From assembly GCF_030816855.1 (NCBI RefSeq), contig NZ_JAUSYK010000001.1, forward strand, positions 682,001 through 746,000: a DNA stretch of 64,000 bases. Direction: 5' to 3'. Of this stretch, positions 36,174 through 44,986 are shown in pieces. The first letter of the stretch is position 1. Each line of letters opens with the position of its first letter. The notes beneath the pieces were generated by a model. The model was not told where the DNA came from, searched no databases, and was given only the letters and a program-made list of their open reading frames with translations. Position numbers and translations under genes: made by a program. Source of the stretch: Arthrobacter sp. B3I4 (GTDB taxonomy: Bacteria > Actinomycetota > Actinomycetes > Actinomycetales > Micrococcaceae).

Positions 36174-36509
36174 ATGAAACGCACCCTTGCTGCCACCTCC
36201 CTCGCCCTGCTCGCGATTGCGCTTTCCGGCTGCGGCCAGGTCCAGCAAGCCACCGAGAAAGCCGTCAACGACGGCGCATCCCAAGTCGCCACCGCGGCCG
36301 GCAGCGAGATCAAAAAGCAGGCATGTTCGCTCGTCTCGGACGGCCTGGTCAGCGTGCAGGACAAACAGGCGCTCGGCGGGCTGGTGTCCGGCGCCCAGGC
36401 TGCCGGGCTGCCCGCGGAGATCACCGCCCCGCTCAAGAAGATTGCGGATTCCGGTGACCAGGTCCCCGCCGACTCGCTCGGCGCGCTGCAGGACGCCTGC
36501 GCCAAGTAG
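36174..36509 (+). CDS. small putative lipoprotein
   Basis: A 111-residue protein with a short signal peptide and lipobox (ALLAIALSGC, Cys at residue 20), then a helical, Gln/Ala-rich domain (QVQQATEKAVNDGASQVA...). No named family recognised. It starts about 20 bases after the GntR gene and runs in the same direction, so cotranscription is possible. It converges on the LysR-like gene. Confidence 0.75.
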   Translation: MKRTLAATSLALLAIALSGCGQVQQATEKAVNDGASQVATAAGSEIKKQACSLVSDGLVSVQDKQALGGLVSGAQAAGLPAEITAPLKKIADSGDQVPADSLGALQDACAK

Positions 36510-36547
36510 CTGCCCGCCTTCGGTTCCGAACCAGTGGGGGGAAACGC

Positions 36548-37285
36548 CTAGCGCTTACCCTTTTTCCGGGAACCCTTACCGCGGCCCTTGTCCGGGTTGG
36601 GTGCGTAGCGCTGCGCGACCTTGGGTTTTTTGACCGCAGGCCCGCGCTTGTCCGGTTTCGGTTCGCGTTTGGGCTTCTCCTGCTGCGCGGAGGGCTGCCG
36701 GGAACTCGCGGCGGTGCGTCCGCGGACAATCCCGATGAACTCCTCGATGACTTCGTCCGTGCTGTCGCTGGGCCATGCCAGGGCGATCTCGGTGGCCGGG
36801 GCGCCGGTGAGTTTCCGCGCCACAGTGTCCTTGACGTTGAAGTGCCGGGCCACGGACATCGGCAGGACCACCAGGCCCGCACCGGAGGCCACCACCTGCA
36901 AGGCCAGCTCCGCTCCACCCAGGCCGGCCACGTCCAGGAAGGTTTCGGCGGCCAGGTCCTCCAGCGCCACCTCCTCGAAGACCGAGATTTCGTGGCCCTT
37001 CGGTGCCACCACCACCGGCTGTTCCTCGTAGAGCGGGATGACGCTGAGGCCTTCGCGCTCCACCGGCAGCCGGACGAAGCTCAGGTCCGCGGAGCCGTCG
37101 CGCAGCACGGCCAGCTGGGCGCCGTCGTCGGAAAGAAACGAGTGCAGCGGCACTTCGGGCATCCGGTCTTCCCAGCGGCGGATCCATTTGCCGGGGGTGA
37201 CGCCGGCGACGTAGGCGAACCGAAGCTCCCGCGTCTCGGGTACCGCATCATCGTGGGGCTGGGTTGCTTCTTCTTCTGCGGGCAC
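36548..37285 (-). CDS. LysR substrate-binding-domain protein without DNA-binding domain
   Basis: A 245-residue protein with a LysR effector-binding fold (ELRFAYVAGVTPGKWIRRWE, DGSADLSFVRLP, GAGLVVLPMSVARH) starting only about 20 residues in. The usual 60-residue helix-turn-helix is missing. The last ~60 residues are Lys/Arg/Pro-rich (QQEKPKREPKPDKR, then GRGKGSRKKGKR) and could contact nucleic acid. It is divergent from the DUF5997 gene. This layout is known among actinobacterial proteins; function unknown. Confidence 0.82.
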   Translation of the reverse strand: MPAEEEATQPHDDAVPETRELRFAYVAGVTPGKWIRRWEDRMPEVPLHSFLSDDGAQLAVLRDGSADLSFVRLPVEREGLSVIPLYEEQPVVVAPKGHEISVFEEVALEDLAAETFLDVAGLGGAELALQVVASGAGLVVLPMSVARHFNVKDTVARKLTGAPATEIALAWPSDSTDEVIEEFIGIVRGRTAASSRQPSAQQEKPKREPKPDKRGPAVKKPKVAQRYAPNPDKGRGKGSRKKGKR

Positions 37286-37381
37286 ACGTTCACAGTACCG
37301 TTCAGGCCCCGGGGCCGTCCCGCCAGGCGGCGTGGTGCTACTTTGGTGCCTTGCGGGCTGACCGCCGGATACCCTTTAACC

Positions 37382-37786
37382 ATGACCTCTGCGAACTCCC
37401 AGTCCATGAAGCCGACCACCGTTGCCAAGAAACTTGGCATCTACCTGCCCGCAACACCCCAGGAGTTCCAGGATTCGGTCATCACGCGCGCTGATTTCGC
37501 CGAGCTCCAGGCCAACCCGCCGGAGTGGCTCGCCGAGCTGCGCCGCACCGGTCCGCACCCGCGTCCGGTCGTGGCCCAGAAGCTCAACGTCTCGATCAGC
37601 GGCCTGGCCCGCGGCGGCGTCGAGGAAGCCCTGACGACGGCGGAGATCACCGCCCTGCTGCAGGCCCCGCCGGCCTGGCTGGTCGCCGAACGCGCCACCC
37701 ACGCCGCCGTCCGCGCTGAAGCCCAGCGGGTCAAGGACGAAGCGGCAAAGAAGGACGCCAAGAAGGCCCGCGCCAACGCCGAGTAG
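37382..37786 (+). CDS. DUF5997 family protein
   Basis: A 134-residue protein (MKPTTVAKKLGIYLPATPQEF, then PPEWLAELRRTGPHPRPVVAQKLNVSISGLARGG in spans) matching the DUF5997 family of Actinobacteria. The tail is Lys/Ala-rich and helical. It is transcribed divergently from the LysR-domain protein gene, and the pair of neighbours is widespread, suggesting a link. Function unknown. Confidence 0.85.
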   Translation: MTSANSQSMKPTTVAKKLGIYLPATPQEFQDSVITRADFAELQANPPEWLAELRRTGPHPRPVVAQKLNVSISGLARGGVEEALTTAEITALLQAPPAWLVAERATHAAVRAEAQRVKDEAAKKDAKKARANAE

Positions 37787-37825
37787 GCCCCGACCGGACA
37801 TCCAAGTGGCGCCGGGACCGTGCCC

Positions 37826-38203
37826 CTAGTCCTGGTGCAGTTGGACGTAGTTTCCGCAGCCGTCGTCGAGTACGGCGGTGACGCCCCAGGGCCCCTCGGA
37901 CGGTTCGGCCTGGAAGATGACGCCCTTGGCCGCCAGCCGCTCGTACTCCGCCCGGACATCCGGCACGCCCAGCACGATCGCGGGCATCCCGGCGTCGTGG
38001 ACCGCATTCATGTAATTGGCGCCGATCGGGTTGTCGCTCGGTTCCAGCAGCAGTCCGGCCGACCCGCCGCCGTCGGGGTCTTTGACGATGTAAAGGTTCT
38101 GCTCGGGCAGCGCCATGAGCGTTTCAAACCCCAGCGTCCCGGTGTAGAACTCGTGGGCGGCGGCCGGCTCCCTGACGTGGATGCTGCACATTTTCAGTCG
38201 CAT
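37826..38203 (-). CDS. VOC family protein (glyoxalase-like)
   Basis: A 125-residue vicinal-oxygen-chelate domain (KMCSIHVREPAAAHEFYTGTLGFE at the start, DDGCGNYVQLHQD at the end). The metal ligand positions His8, Glu and the terminal region fit the fold, but the activity (glyoxalase, dioxygenase, resistance) is not determined. Start ATG 38203; upstream extension lacks support. Confidence 0.88.
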   Translation of the reverse strand: MRLKMCSIHVREPAAAHEFYTGTLGFETLMALPEQNLYIVKDPDGGGSAGLLLEPSDNPIGANYMNAVHDAGMPAIVLGVPDVRAEYERLAAKGVIFQAEPSEGPWGVTAVLDDGCGNYVQLHQD

Positions 38204-38324
38204 GGGCCCTAGGCTACGCCGGACGGGCGACAGTGGGAACGGGCCATTGACGCTCCGCCCACGATGGACTCCAATGGAATCAGCGGAAAAGCTCCCGCCC
38301 GGGGGGTTCCGCGGGAGGTTCGTG

Positions 38325-38939
38325 ATGCCGACACTATCGCTGTCCGGTCCGCTGGGGGCGTGGCAGTTGCTGGCCCTGGCCTTGTTCGTCGCGGCCGCTG
38401 TGGCCGGCTCGGTGTACCTCGTCCGCAAGCACCAGGCGTCCGACGGCGGCCTGCCGGACGCCGTGTTCTGGGACGGTTTCGGCGGACTCGCCGTCGTTGC
38501 CCCGGCGATCCTGCTGCCGGCGCTGGTCTCTCCCTGGGCCGGGCTGCTACTCGCCGCGGTCGGCGTCACGGCCGCCGGCGCCAGCTACCGCTGGACGCCG
38601 GTACTTTTCCGCCGCCAGGAATCGCGGCGCGCGGCCCGGGAGACTGCCGCCGCTGATGCCGCCGCCATCCTGCGGCACCGGACCGCTTTGGACCGGTGGC
38701 AGCGCTATGAGCTCGACCCGGCGTTCTGCATCGACTTTCCCGCGATGAGCGATCCGCGCCGTCCCGAAACCGCCGCCCTGATCAAGGCCATGAAGGCGGC
38801 GGAACTGTCGCGCCACGGATCCGATCGGAACGGGGACGGTTACAGCGCTGCCGTCGACCGGCTGGAGCAGGCCCTTGCTGCGGCGGAACGCGCCGCCGGC
38901 GCTGAACATACCGCCGACGCTGTTAAGGTTTCACCCTGA
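38325..38939 (+). CDS. membrane protein with cytoplasmic helical tail, unknown function
   Basis: A 204-residue protein with two or three N-terminal helices (LLALALFVAAAVAGSVYLV, then VVAPAILLPALVSPWAGLLLAAVG in pieces) and a charged helical tail rich in Ala, Arg and Glu. I chose the ATG at 38325, six bases after GGGAGG. No family recognised. Confidence 0.7.
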   Translation: MPTLSLSGPLGAWQLLALALFVAAAVAGSVYLVRKHQASDGGLPDAVFWDGFGGLAVVAPAILLPALVSPWAGLLLAAVGVTAAGASYRWTPVLFRRQESRRAARETAAADAAAILRHRTALDRWQRYELDPAFCIDFPAMSDPRRPETAALIKAMKAAELSRHGSDRNGDGYSAAVDRLEQALAAAERAAGAEHTADAVKVSP

Positions 38940-38978
38940 GCCTCCGAGTTCAATCCGGCGCTGAATCAGGAGGGCGCA

Positions 38979-39617
38979 ATGACTGATATCACGATCATCG
39001 GCAGCGGCAACATGGCACGCGCGATCGGCCTGCGGGCAGTCGCAGCGGGACGGTCACTCCAGATCCTGGACCGGCACCCGGAGAACGCTGCCAAACTCGC
39101 GGCGGAGCTCGGCGCGGATACCGCGTCCGGGAGTCTTGGCGATCTGCCCGAGGGCGACCTGGTGGTGCTTGCCCTGTACTTTGAACCGGCCAAAGAGGTC
39201 GCCATGCACTACGGTGACACCCTCAGTGGCAAGACCGTGATTGAGATCAGCAATCCGGTCAACATGGAAACCGGTGACTCGCTGGTGGTCGAGCCGGGAA
39301 CCTCCGCTGCCGAAGAAGTTGCCAAGCTCCTCCCCGGCGCGCGGGTGGTGAAAGCCTTCAACACCACGTTCGCGGGCCCCTTGGCAGAGGGGGCTGTGAA
39401 GGGCACGCAACTGGACGTCCTCATCGCCTCCGACTCGGAGCCGGCCCGGAACGAGGTGGCCGCCTTCGCGGCCAAGGCTGGCCTGCGGCCACTGCAGGTG
39501 GGTGCGCTGCGGCATGCGCGGGAACTTGAAGGGATCCAGCTACTGATGATCGGGTTGCAGCTCAACCCGGCGTACGAGAGCTTCAACTGGGGCACCGCGC
39601 TGAACGTTGTCGGCTAG
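38979..39617 (+). CDS. NADPH-dependent F420 reductase/NADP oxidoreductase-like protein
   Basis: A 212-residue Rossmann protein (TIIGSGNMARAIGLRAVAAG) of the F420-dependent NADP reductase superfamily, with EISNPVNM and VKAFNTTFAGPL as further landmarks. Such proteins use NADP(H) with F420 or another partner. Whether this organism makes F420 cannot be told here. An AGGAG site precedes the ATG. Confidence 0.87.
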   Translation: MTDITIIGSGNMARAIGLRAVAAGRSLQILDRHPENAAKLAAELGADTASGSLGDLPEGDLVVLALYFEPAKEVAMHYGDTLSGKTVIEISNPVNMETGDSLVVEPGTSAAEEVAKLLPGARVVKAFNTTFAGPLAEGAVKGTQLDVLIASDSEPARNEVAAFAAKAGLRPLQVGALRHARELEGIQLLMIGLQLNPAYESFNWGTALNVVG

Positions 39618-39632
39618 GTGCCCCAGCGAGTC

Positions 39633-40115
39633 CTACAGTTCGACGGTGCCGCTTTCGCCGACGCTCATCCGGCTGTTCGTGACCTTGGACTTTACCCATT
39701 GCAGCACCGTAGCGGCCGTTCCACCGGGGCTGGTCCAGTATTCGGCCGAGTCCGAGTCGACGCGCAGCAGGACCACGCCCGGGGTTTCCGGGCCGTCCGG
39801 GAACCATGCCTCCACGGCCTGGTTCCACCGCTCGCGGATCTGCTGGCGGTCGGTGACGATCTGCGCGGTCCCGGCCACTGACACCCACTCGGTGCCCTTG
39901 CCGAAGGAGACGTTGACCGCGGGGTTGGCTTTCACGTGCGCCACCTGGGAGGTGTCGTCCGAGGTGAAGAACCACATGTCGCCGTCGTTCTCAACGTCCT
40001 GGACCGCCAGCGGCCGGCTGACGAGGGCGTTCTCCTCATTGATGGTGGTGAACATCCCGATATGGGAGTGGTTAATGATGTCCGTTACTTTGCTGATGTC
40101 CTGTTCGTCCGACAT
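39633..40115 (-). CDS. pyridoxamine 5'-phosphate oxidase family protein (general stress protein 26-like)
   Basis: A 160-residue split-barrel FMN-binding protein (FTTINEENALVSRPLAVQDVENDGDMWFFT, given here in part). The ATG at 40115 has a GAGGTGAG site and beats the ATG at 40139. The Bacillus GSP26-like group binds flavin but its substrate is unknown. A long hairpin lies between it and the APC permease. Confidence 0.87.
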   Translation of the reverse strand: MSDEQDISKVTDIINHSHIGMFTTINEENALVSRPLAVQDVENDGDMWFFTSDDTSQVAHVKANPAVNVSFGKGTEWVSVAGTAQIVTDRQQIRERWNQAVEAWFPDGPETPGVVLLRVDSDSAEYWTSPGGTAATVLQWVKSKVTNSRMSVGESGTVEL

Positions 40116-40147
40116 GTGCTCACCTCGTCCTAAGTACAACGGAGGAA

Positions 40148-40226
40148 GGTCCTCCCTCCGACCAGCCTATTGATAAGCGTGCTTACTTTTCAAGCGCACG
40201 TTCATCAGCTGGTCGGAGGGAAGACC
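40148..40226. repeat. long inverted repeat with 19-bp stem
   Basis: Left arm 40148-40166 and right arm 40208-40226 pair over 19 bases with one mismatch; 13 bases (CCCTCCGACCAGC with its complement) are perfect. The loop is 41 bases. It lies just after the APC permease gene and before the FMN protein gene on the same strand; there is no T run, so it may be an RNA-processing or stability hairpin, or a factor-dependent terminator. Confidence 0.6.
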
Positions 40227-40245
40227 TTTCCCGGTCCTTCTGCCG

Positions 40246-41772
40246 TCAGTTCCCCCGGGACAGCACCTGGCCCCTGAAGAATTCCGGACGCAGCTTCGCC
40301 ATGACGAGCATGAGCACCACGCCGAGCAGGATGACTCCCATCCCCAGGATGAAGACCAGTCCGAGACCGCCAACCGAGGAACCTGAGCCGTACTCCGGGT
40401 CCATCGAGTCGTAGGCCGTCTTGAAGAACATCACCAGCAGGATCACGCCGCCCAGCAGCGGTGCGAGGAACTTGAAGACGAACGAGTGCGCCCCGCGGAA
40501 GGCCTCGGCGCGGAAGAACCAGACGCAGGCCAGGGCGGTGATGCCGTAGTAGAAGCAGATCATCATGCCAAGCGCCGTGATGGTGTCCCACAGGGCATTT
40601 TCGGACAAGGTCCGGGTGACCACGTAGAACGCGGCGGCAGCCACGGCCGAGGCGATGGTGGCGTAGCTCGGGGACTTGTAGCTGGGGCTGATAGTGCCGA
40701 ACTTGGCCGGCAGCGCCTTGTAGTGGCCCATGGACAGCAGGGTGCGGGCCGGCGAAACGAAGGTGGACTGTAGCGACGCTGCCGAGCTGCTCAGGATGGC
40801 CAGGGACATCAGGATCGCGAACGGTCCCATCACGGGTCCGGCCAGCACGGCGAAGATGCTGCCCTGGTTCTCCGGATTCCCTGCGCCCAGGCCCTCTTCA
40901 CCGACGCCGGCGAAGGCCAAGGTGGACAGTGCCACGGTCATGTAGATGATGACGATGACCAGCACCGTGACGGTCGCCGCACGGCCCGGGGTCTTCTCCG
41001 GGTTGCGGGTCTCCTCATTCATGGTCAGCGTGACGTCCCAGCCCCAGTAGATGAAGATGGACAGCGACACGCCGGCTGCGAAGGCGGAGAAGGATTCGAC
41101 GGCGAACGGGTTGAACCAGTCCGGCGCAATGGCGGTGGCGTCGAACGCCGTTCCGTTGGCCACATGGCTGAACGCCGCGACGGCGAACCAGCCCAGGACC
41201 AGCAGCTGGAATCCGACCAGGACGTACTGCACGGTCTTGGTGGTTTCCATGCCGCGGTAGGAGATCCAGCAGGCCAAGGCAATGAACACCAGGGTGGTGG
41301 CAATGTTCAGCGGCAGGTTCGTGGTCAGGTCGGCCAGCTCCGGATTACCGAACAATTGCGCCAGCATCAGGTAGAAGAAGTCGACGGCGACCGCGGCCAG
41401 GTTGGACAGCACGATGATGGTTGCCGCGATCAGTCCCCAGCCGCCCATCCAGCCGATCCACGGACCGAAGGCCCGGGAGGCCCAGGTGAAGGAGGTGCCG
41501 GCGTCGGGCATGGCGTTGTTCAGCTCACGGTAGCCGAAGGCCACCAGCAGCATGGGAAGGAAGCCGACCAGGAAGATTGCCGGGAGATGGACGCCGACTT
41601 CGGAGACTGTGGGGCCCAGGGCGGCGGTCAGGGTGTAGGCCGGGGCGATGCAGGAGACGCCGATTACGACGGCGCCGATCAGTCCCACTGATCCGGCCTT
41701 CAGTCCCTTTTCGCTCAGGCCGTGCTGGTGCTGGGCTACGGCCGCCTTGGAGGTCGCTTGTTCGGTGCTCAT
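40246..41772 (-). CDS. APC family amino acid/polyamine permease
   Basis: A 508-residue carrier with twelve to fourteen helices. GVSCIAPAYTLTAALGP in helix 1 with the unwound Gly region, and AMPDAGTSFTWASRAFGPW are APC landmarks. Its start overlaps the stop of the upstream stress-protein gene by ATGA, and the operon begins with putrescine oxidase, so putrescine or another polyamine is the likeliest cargo. That is an inference from context. Confidence 0.88.
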   Translation of the reverse strand: MSTEQATSKAAVAQHQHGLSEKGLKAGSVGLIGAVVIGVSCIAPAYTLTAALGPTVSEVGVHLPAIFLVGFLPMLLVAFGYRELNNAMPDAGTSFTWASRAFGPWIGWMGGWGLIAATIIVLSNLAAVAVDFFYLMLAQLFGNPELADLTTNLPLNIATTLVFIALACWISYRGMETTKTVQYVLVGFQLLVLGWFAVAAFSHVANGTAFDATAIAPDWFNPFAVESFSAFAAGVSLSIFIYWGWDVTLTMNEETRNPEKTPGRAATVTVLVIVIIYMTVALSTLAFAGVGEEGLGAGNPENQGSIFAVLAGPVMGPFAILMSLAILSSSAASLQSTFVSPARTLLSMGHYKALPAKFGTISPSYKSPSYATIASAVAAAAFYVVTRTLSENALWDTITALGMMICFYYGITALACVWFFRAEAFRGAHSFVFKFLAPLLGGVILLVMFFKTAYDSMDPEYGSGSSVGGLGLVFILGMGVILLGVVLMLVMAKLRPEFFRGQVLSRGN

Positions 41773-42683
41773 GCTGTTGCCTCTCGGGAGGTGTCATTCG
41801 ACGTTGAATGGATGAGGTGCTTGAGTTCGTAGTCGCTGGGGACAACGATCATCGGCACCGGCAGGGCGCGGAGAATCCGGTTGGCGGTGCTGCCCAGGAA
41901 AATGGAGCGGTTCCGTGCGAGCCGGCTGGATCCGATCAGCAGGACCTCGCCGTCCTCCCAGTCGAGCCGGTCTACGGCTTCCTCGACGCTGCGGCCTTGC
42001 GCCACTACGACGTCGGCCTGGCCGGCTGGTGCGGTGCCGGAAGCGGCCGCCGGAAGGGCCGCATCGAGGTGCTTGTTGGCGTAACTCCGCGCTGTCTCCG
42101 CAGCCTCCGCTGAATCGCCCTCGTCCAGAGTGAGCAGGGAGACGACGCGCAGCGGAACGGCCCGGTTCACCGCCATGGAGACGGCGAAATCAAGCAGTTC
42201 CTCCGCGCCGGGGCGGTCCCCGAGTCCGCAGCTGACCCGGGTCAATGCGTCCCGGCGGTGGTATCCGTGGGGTGCCAGGGCCACCGGCACCGTGGCGGCG
42301 TGCAGCAGGGCGCTGGCCACGGAACCGACGGTGAAGCGTTTAAACAGGCCGTTGCTGGTGGCCCCGATGATGAGCATGTCCGCCTGGAACTCTTCGCAGG
42401 CCCCGATCAAGGTTTGCGCGTCGGACTCGCCGCTGCGGATGTGGGCCTGCGCCGGAACATCCTTGGGGATCAGGGCGAGCGCTTCATCGAGCCACTGCTC
42501 CGCCTGCTGGTGGAGATAGCTGTCGTATCCTGCGGCGGGAGCGTGGGCCGCATTAAATGGTCCCGCTTCCGGAATGGCCATCACCAGGTCCAGGGCCGCG
42601 CCCCGGCCGCGGGCCAGGGATACGGCCAGGTTGACCGCATCGCGGCCTCTGGCATTGGCGGAATACCCCACTACGTAACGCAT
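41769..42683 (-). CDS. tandem universal stress protein (UspA) domain protein
   Basis: A 304-residue protein of two USP domains. The first starts VVGYSANARGRDAVN and includes LIIGATSNGLFKRFTVGSVAS; the second ends with LLIGSSRLARNRSIFLGSTANRIL, a G-x2-G-x9-G-S/T nucleotide-binding loop. It sits between putrescine oxidase and the APC permease and overlaps the latter by four bases (ATGA). A role in regulating the permease or in polyamine stress is possible but unproven. Confidence 0.88.
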   Translation of the reverse strand: MRYVVGYSANARGRDAVNLAVSLARGRGAALDLVMAIPEAGPFNAAHAPAAGYDSYLHQQAEQWLDEALALIPKDVPAQAHIRSGESDAQTLIGACEEFQADMLIIGATSNGLFKRFTVGSVASALLHAATVPVALAPHGYHRRDALTRVSCGLGDRPGAEELLDFAVSMAVNRAVPLRVVSLLTLDEGDSAEAAETARSYANKHLDAALPAAASGTAPAGQADVVVAQGRSVEEAVDRLDWEDGEVLLIGSSRLARNRSIFLGSTANRILRALPVPMIVVPSDYELKHLIHSTSNDTSREATA

Positions 42684-42738
42684 CTGGCGGGCCTCTCTGG
42701 TTTCTTCACGGGTGTTGTTTTGGTGTGCGGTAGGTGTC

Positions 42739-44130
42739 TTAGCGGGCGGCCGGAATGCGGTCCGCGGCGGCGACGATGCGGGCTGCCGTACTGCGTCCCA
42801 TCCGCACCGCGCCGTCCACATGCTGGTAGCCCTCGGCTGCGAGGTCGGAGCAGGCCCAGTAGATCGGACCCACCGGGGCGTGCTGGTCCTTGCCGTAGCG
42901 GTGCAGGCCGCCCAGATCGTAGCTCGCGGCGTAGGCACCGCGGGTCCACTCCTCGGCGCCCCAGTCCGATTCGTAGTAGACCTCCGGTTCGAGTGCCTTC
43001 TCGCCGAGGAACCCGGCGATCGATTCGAGGATGGCGCGGCGGCGTTCCTCGGCACTGAGTTCGAACATCGTGTCCGCCTTCTCGTCCGAGACGAAGCCGA
43101 CCAGGGTGCCGCGGGGATCCTCGTGGTTGGTGTTGTCGTACACCTCCTGGACCAGCGCTCCGGCACCGAAGCACGTCCCGGACAATCCGTCCTCGCGCCA
43201 GAAAGGAGTGCTGTAGACCGCGTGCACTTTAATCACCAGGCCCAGCGACTGATGCTGGTGCATCTGGTGCTGGCGCCTCGGCAGCGGCGGGTTGTAGGAG
43301 ACGCGTGAATAGAGGTTCGGCGGTACGGCCATGATCACGAAACGGGCGTTGACAGTGGCGCGGTCGGAGAGGACCTTCACCCGGTAACCGGCGGCCTCCT
43401 CGTTCGCCTCCCAGTTGATCGTGCGCACCGGGCTGGCCAGGACGACGTCGTCGCCCAGTTCCGCCGCCTGCAGCTCGGAGACCTGCTGCATGCCGCCGAC
43501 GACTCGTTTGTCCAGGATGAAGTCCTCGTCCGTGAGGTGGGTGAACGACCCTGCCGAGGCCGCCATCAGGACCGCCTGCAGCGCGGAGAAGGCGTGCGCG
43601 GGCTTGGTCAGCATGCCCCCGGCGATGAACAGCCCGATGTTGTTGCACGCTTCCTCATCAGGAGAGTTCTGGCGCAGCCAATGGTGGAAGGAGATCGTGT
43701 CCAGTTCGCGGGCTTTCGGGTGCGCCCACGGCTCCGTGGCCCCGATCTCGGCAGCGAGTGCGTCCAACAACTCCGTGAGCCTGGCCATTTCTGCCGCGGT
43801 GGCGTCACTGACCGGGAAGGAATCACCGGAATATAAGGTGCGCCTGCCGTCAGCGCCGACGTACACCGACTGCCCCTCACGGTAGCGATCATAGGTTTCG
43901 AGGCCAAGCTCATCGAGGAGTTCGAGCAGGGCCGTCTGGTCCGGCGAGACCCACTGGCCGCCGATCTCGAGCATGGCGCCGTCGACGGTGTCAGTCCAGG
44001 TCCTGCCGCCGACCCGGTCGCGCGCCTCCAGCACGGCGACACTCAGGCCTGCCTTTCGCAGCTCGCGGGCGGCAGTCAGGCCCGCTGGGCCGGCTCCGAC
44101 GATGACGACGTCGCGGTCAAGTTCCAGCAT
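42739..44130 (-). CDS. puo: putrescine oxidase (flavin monoamine oxidase family)
   Basis: A 463-residue FAD amine oxidase with N-terminal VVIVGAGPAGLTAARELRKAG and GRTWTDTVDGAMLEIGGQWVSPDQ, a substrate-channel domain, and the C-terminal YWACSDLAAEGYQHVDGAVRMG. From memory of the Kocuria and Rhodococcus putrescine oxidases the match is close over the whole length. The enzyme oxidises putrescine to 4-aminobutanal, ammonia and hydrogen peroxide. The Glu-containing EACNNIGLF and HAFSALQAVLM segments line the channel. The TetR regulator is divergent, with a perfect palindrome 38 bases before this start. Confidence 0.87.
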   Translation of the reverse strand: MLELDRDVVIVGAGPAGLTAARELRKAGLSVAVLEARDRVGGRTWTDTVDGAMLEIGGQWVSPDQTALLELLDELGLETYDRYREGQSVYVGADGRRTLYSGDSFPVSDATAAEMARLTELLDALAAEIGATEPWAHPKARELDTISFHHWLRQNSPDEEACNNIGLFIAGGMLTKPAHAFSALQAVLMAASAGSFTHLTDEDFILDKRVVGGMQQVSELQAAELGDDVVLASPVRTINWEANEEAAGYRVKVLSDRATVNARFVIMAVPPNLYSRVSYNPPLPRRQHQMHQHQSLGLVIKVHAVYSTPFWREDGLSGTCFGAGALVQEVYDNTNHEDPRGTLVGFVSDEKADTMFELSAEERRRAILESIAGFLGEKALEPEVYYESDWGAEEWTRGAYAASYDLGGLHRYGKDQHAPVGPIYWACSDLAAEGYQHVDGAVRMGRSTAARIVAAADRIPAAR

Positions 44131-44167
44131 GATGTCCTTTCTGTGGCCGCCAAGTGATGCGTACCAC

Positions 44168-44188
44168 TAAATGAATGCCATTCATTTA
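44168..44188. promoter_or_regulatory. perfect 21-bp palindrome, candidate TetR operator
   Basis: Arms TAAATGAATG and CATTCATTTA flank a central C. It is located between puo (start 44130) and the tetR-type gene (start 44279). AT-rich in a GC-rich genome and centred in the divergent promoter region, so very likely the operator for the adjacent regulator. Confidence 0.85.
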
Positions 44189-44278
44189 CGACGACTATAG
44201 CGGTAGCCTGACAAAGAGGGAAGACCCTGGCTGCAGCGGTGGAATAATCCAGAGGACAGCCCAGCAGAAAGGCCCGCC

Positions 44279-44977
44279 ATGCCGGCAGCCACAAGCGCCT
44301 CCACGGAGCCGCACCGCCCCGAAGCCAAGCCGCGCCGCCGGGTGGGCCGGCCAGCCTCGGCCATCCTTGACCAGGACGGCATCACCGCCGCTGCCCTGCG
44401 GCTGGTCCGCAAAAGCGGCTATGACGGTTTCACCATGGCCGCCTTGGCGCGCACGCTGAACGTGGCGCCGTCGGCTCTCTACAACCACGTGTCATCAAAG
44501 CGGGACGTCCTCGTCCTCGTCCAGGACCACCTGACCTCGTTCGTCGACGTATCGGCCTTTGAATCTCAGCCATGGGAGCAAGCGGTTCGGGACTGGGCTT
44601 GGAGCTACCGTGACGTGTTTTCCCGGCACACCCCGCTGATCCCGGTTATCGCTGTGCTGCCGGTGGCCGACGCCCCTAAGACCCTTGCCATGTACGAGGC
44701 GGTCAGCGCGGGGTTCCACCGGGCCGGGTTCCCGCAGGAGCGGATCGTCTCCGCGATCGTGGCGCTGGAATCCTTCATCTTCGGCTCCGCCTACGACGTG
44801 AGCGCACCGGCAGACATCTTCGATTCCGGCGGCCTTGCGGCTTCGACGCCGAACTTTTCCGCCGCCGTCGCCAGCCTCGGCGCCCAGGGATATGCGAACC
44901 AGGCGGACGCGGCCTTCAGTCTGGGGCTTGAGGCGCTTATCGCGGGGTTTGGGGCCCTGCGCGCTCCGCAGCCGTAG
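44279..44977 (+). CDS. TetR/AcrR family regulator, divergent from puo operon
   Basis: A 232-residue repressor. The first 25 residues are a disordered basic tail (PRRRVGRPASA), then the DNA-binding helix-turn-helix (ALRLVRKSGYDGFTMAALARTLNVAPSALYNHVSSK) and a TetR_C-type ligand domain. It is divergent from putrescine oxidase across a perfect palindrome. A polyamine or its oxidation product would be a fitting ligand; not shown by sequence. Confidence 0.9.
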   Translation: MPAATSASTEPHRPEAKPRRRVGRPASAILDQDGITAAALRLVRKSGYDGFTMAALARTLNVAPSALYNHVSSKRDVLVLVQDHLTSFVDVSAFESQPWEQAVRDWAWSYRDVFSRHTPLIPVIAVLPVADAPKTLAMYEAVSAGFHRAGFPQERIVSAIVALESFIFGSAYDVSAPADIFDSGGLAASTPNFSAAVASLGAQGYANQADAAFSLGLEALIAGFGALRAPQP

Positions 44978-44986
44978 ACTCAGCCC

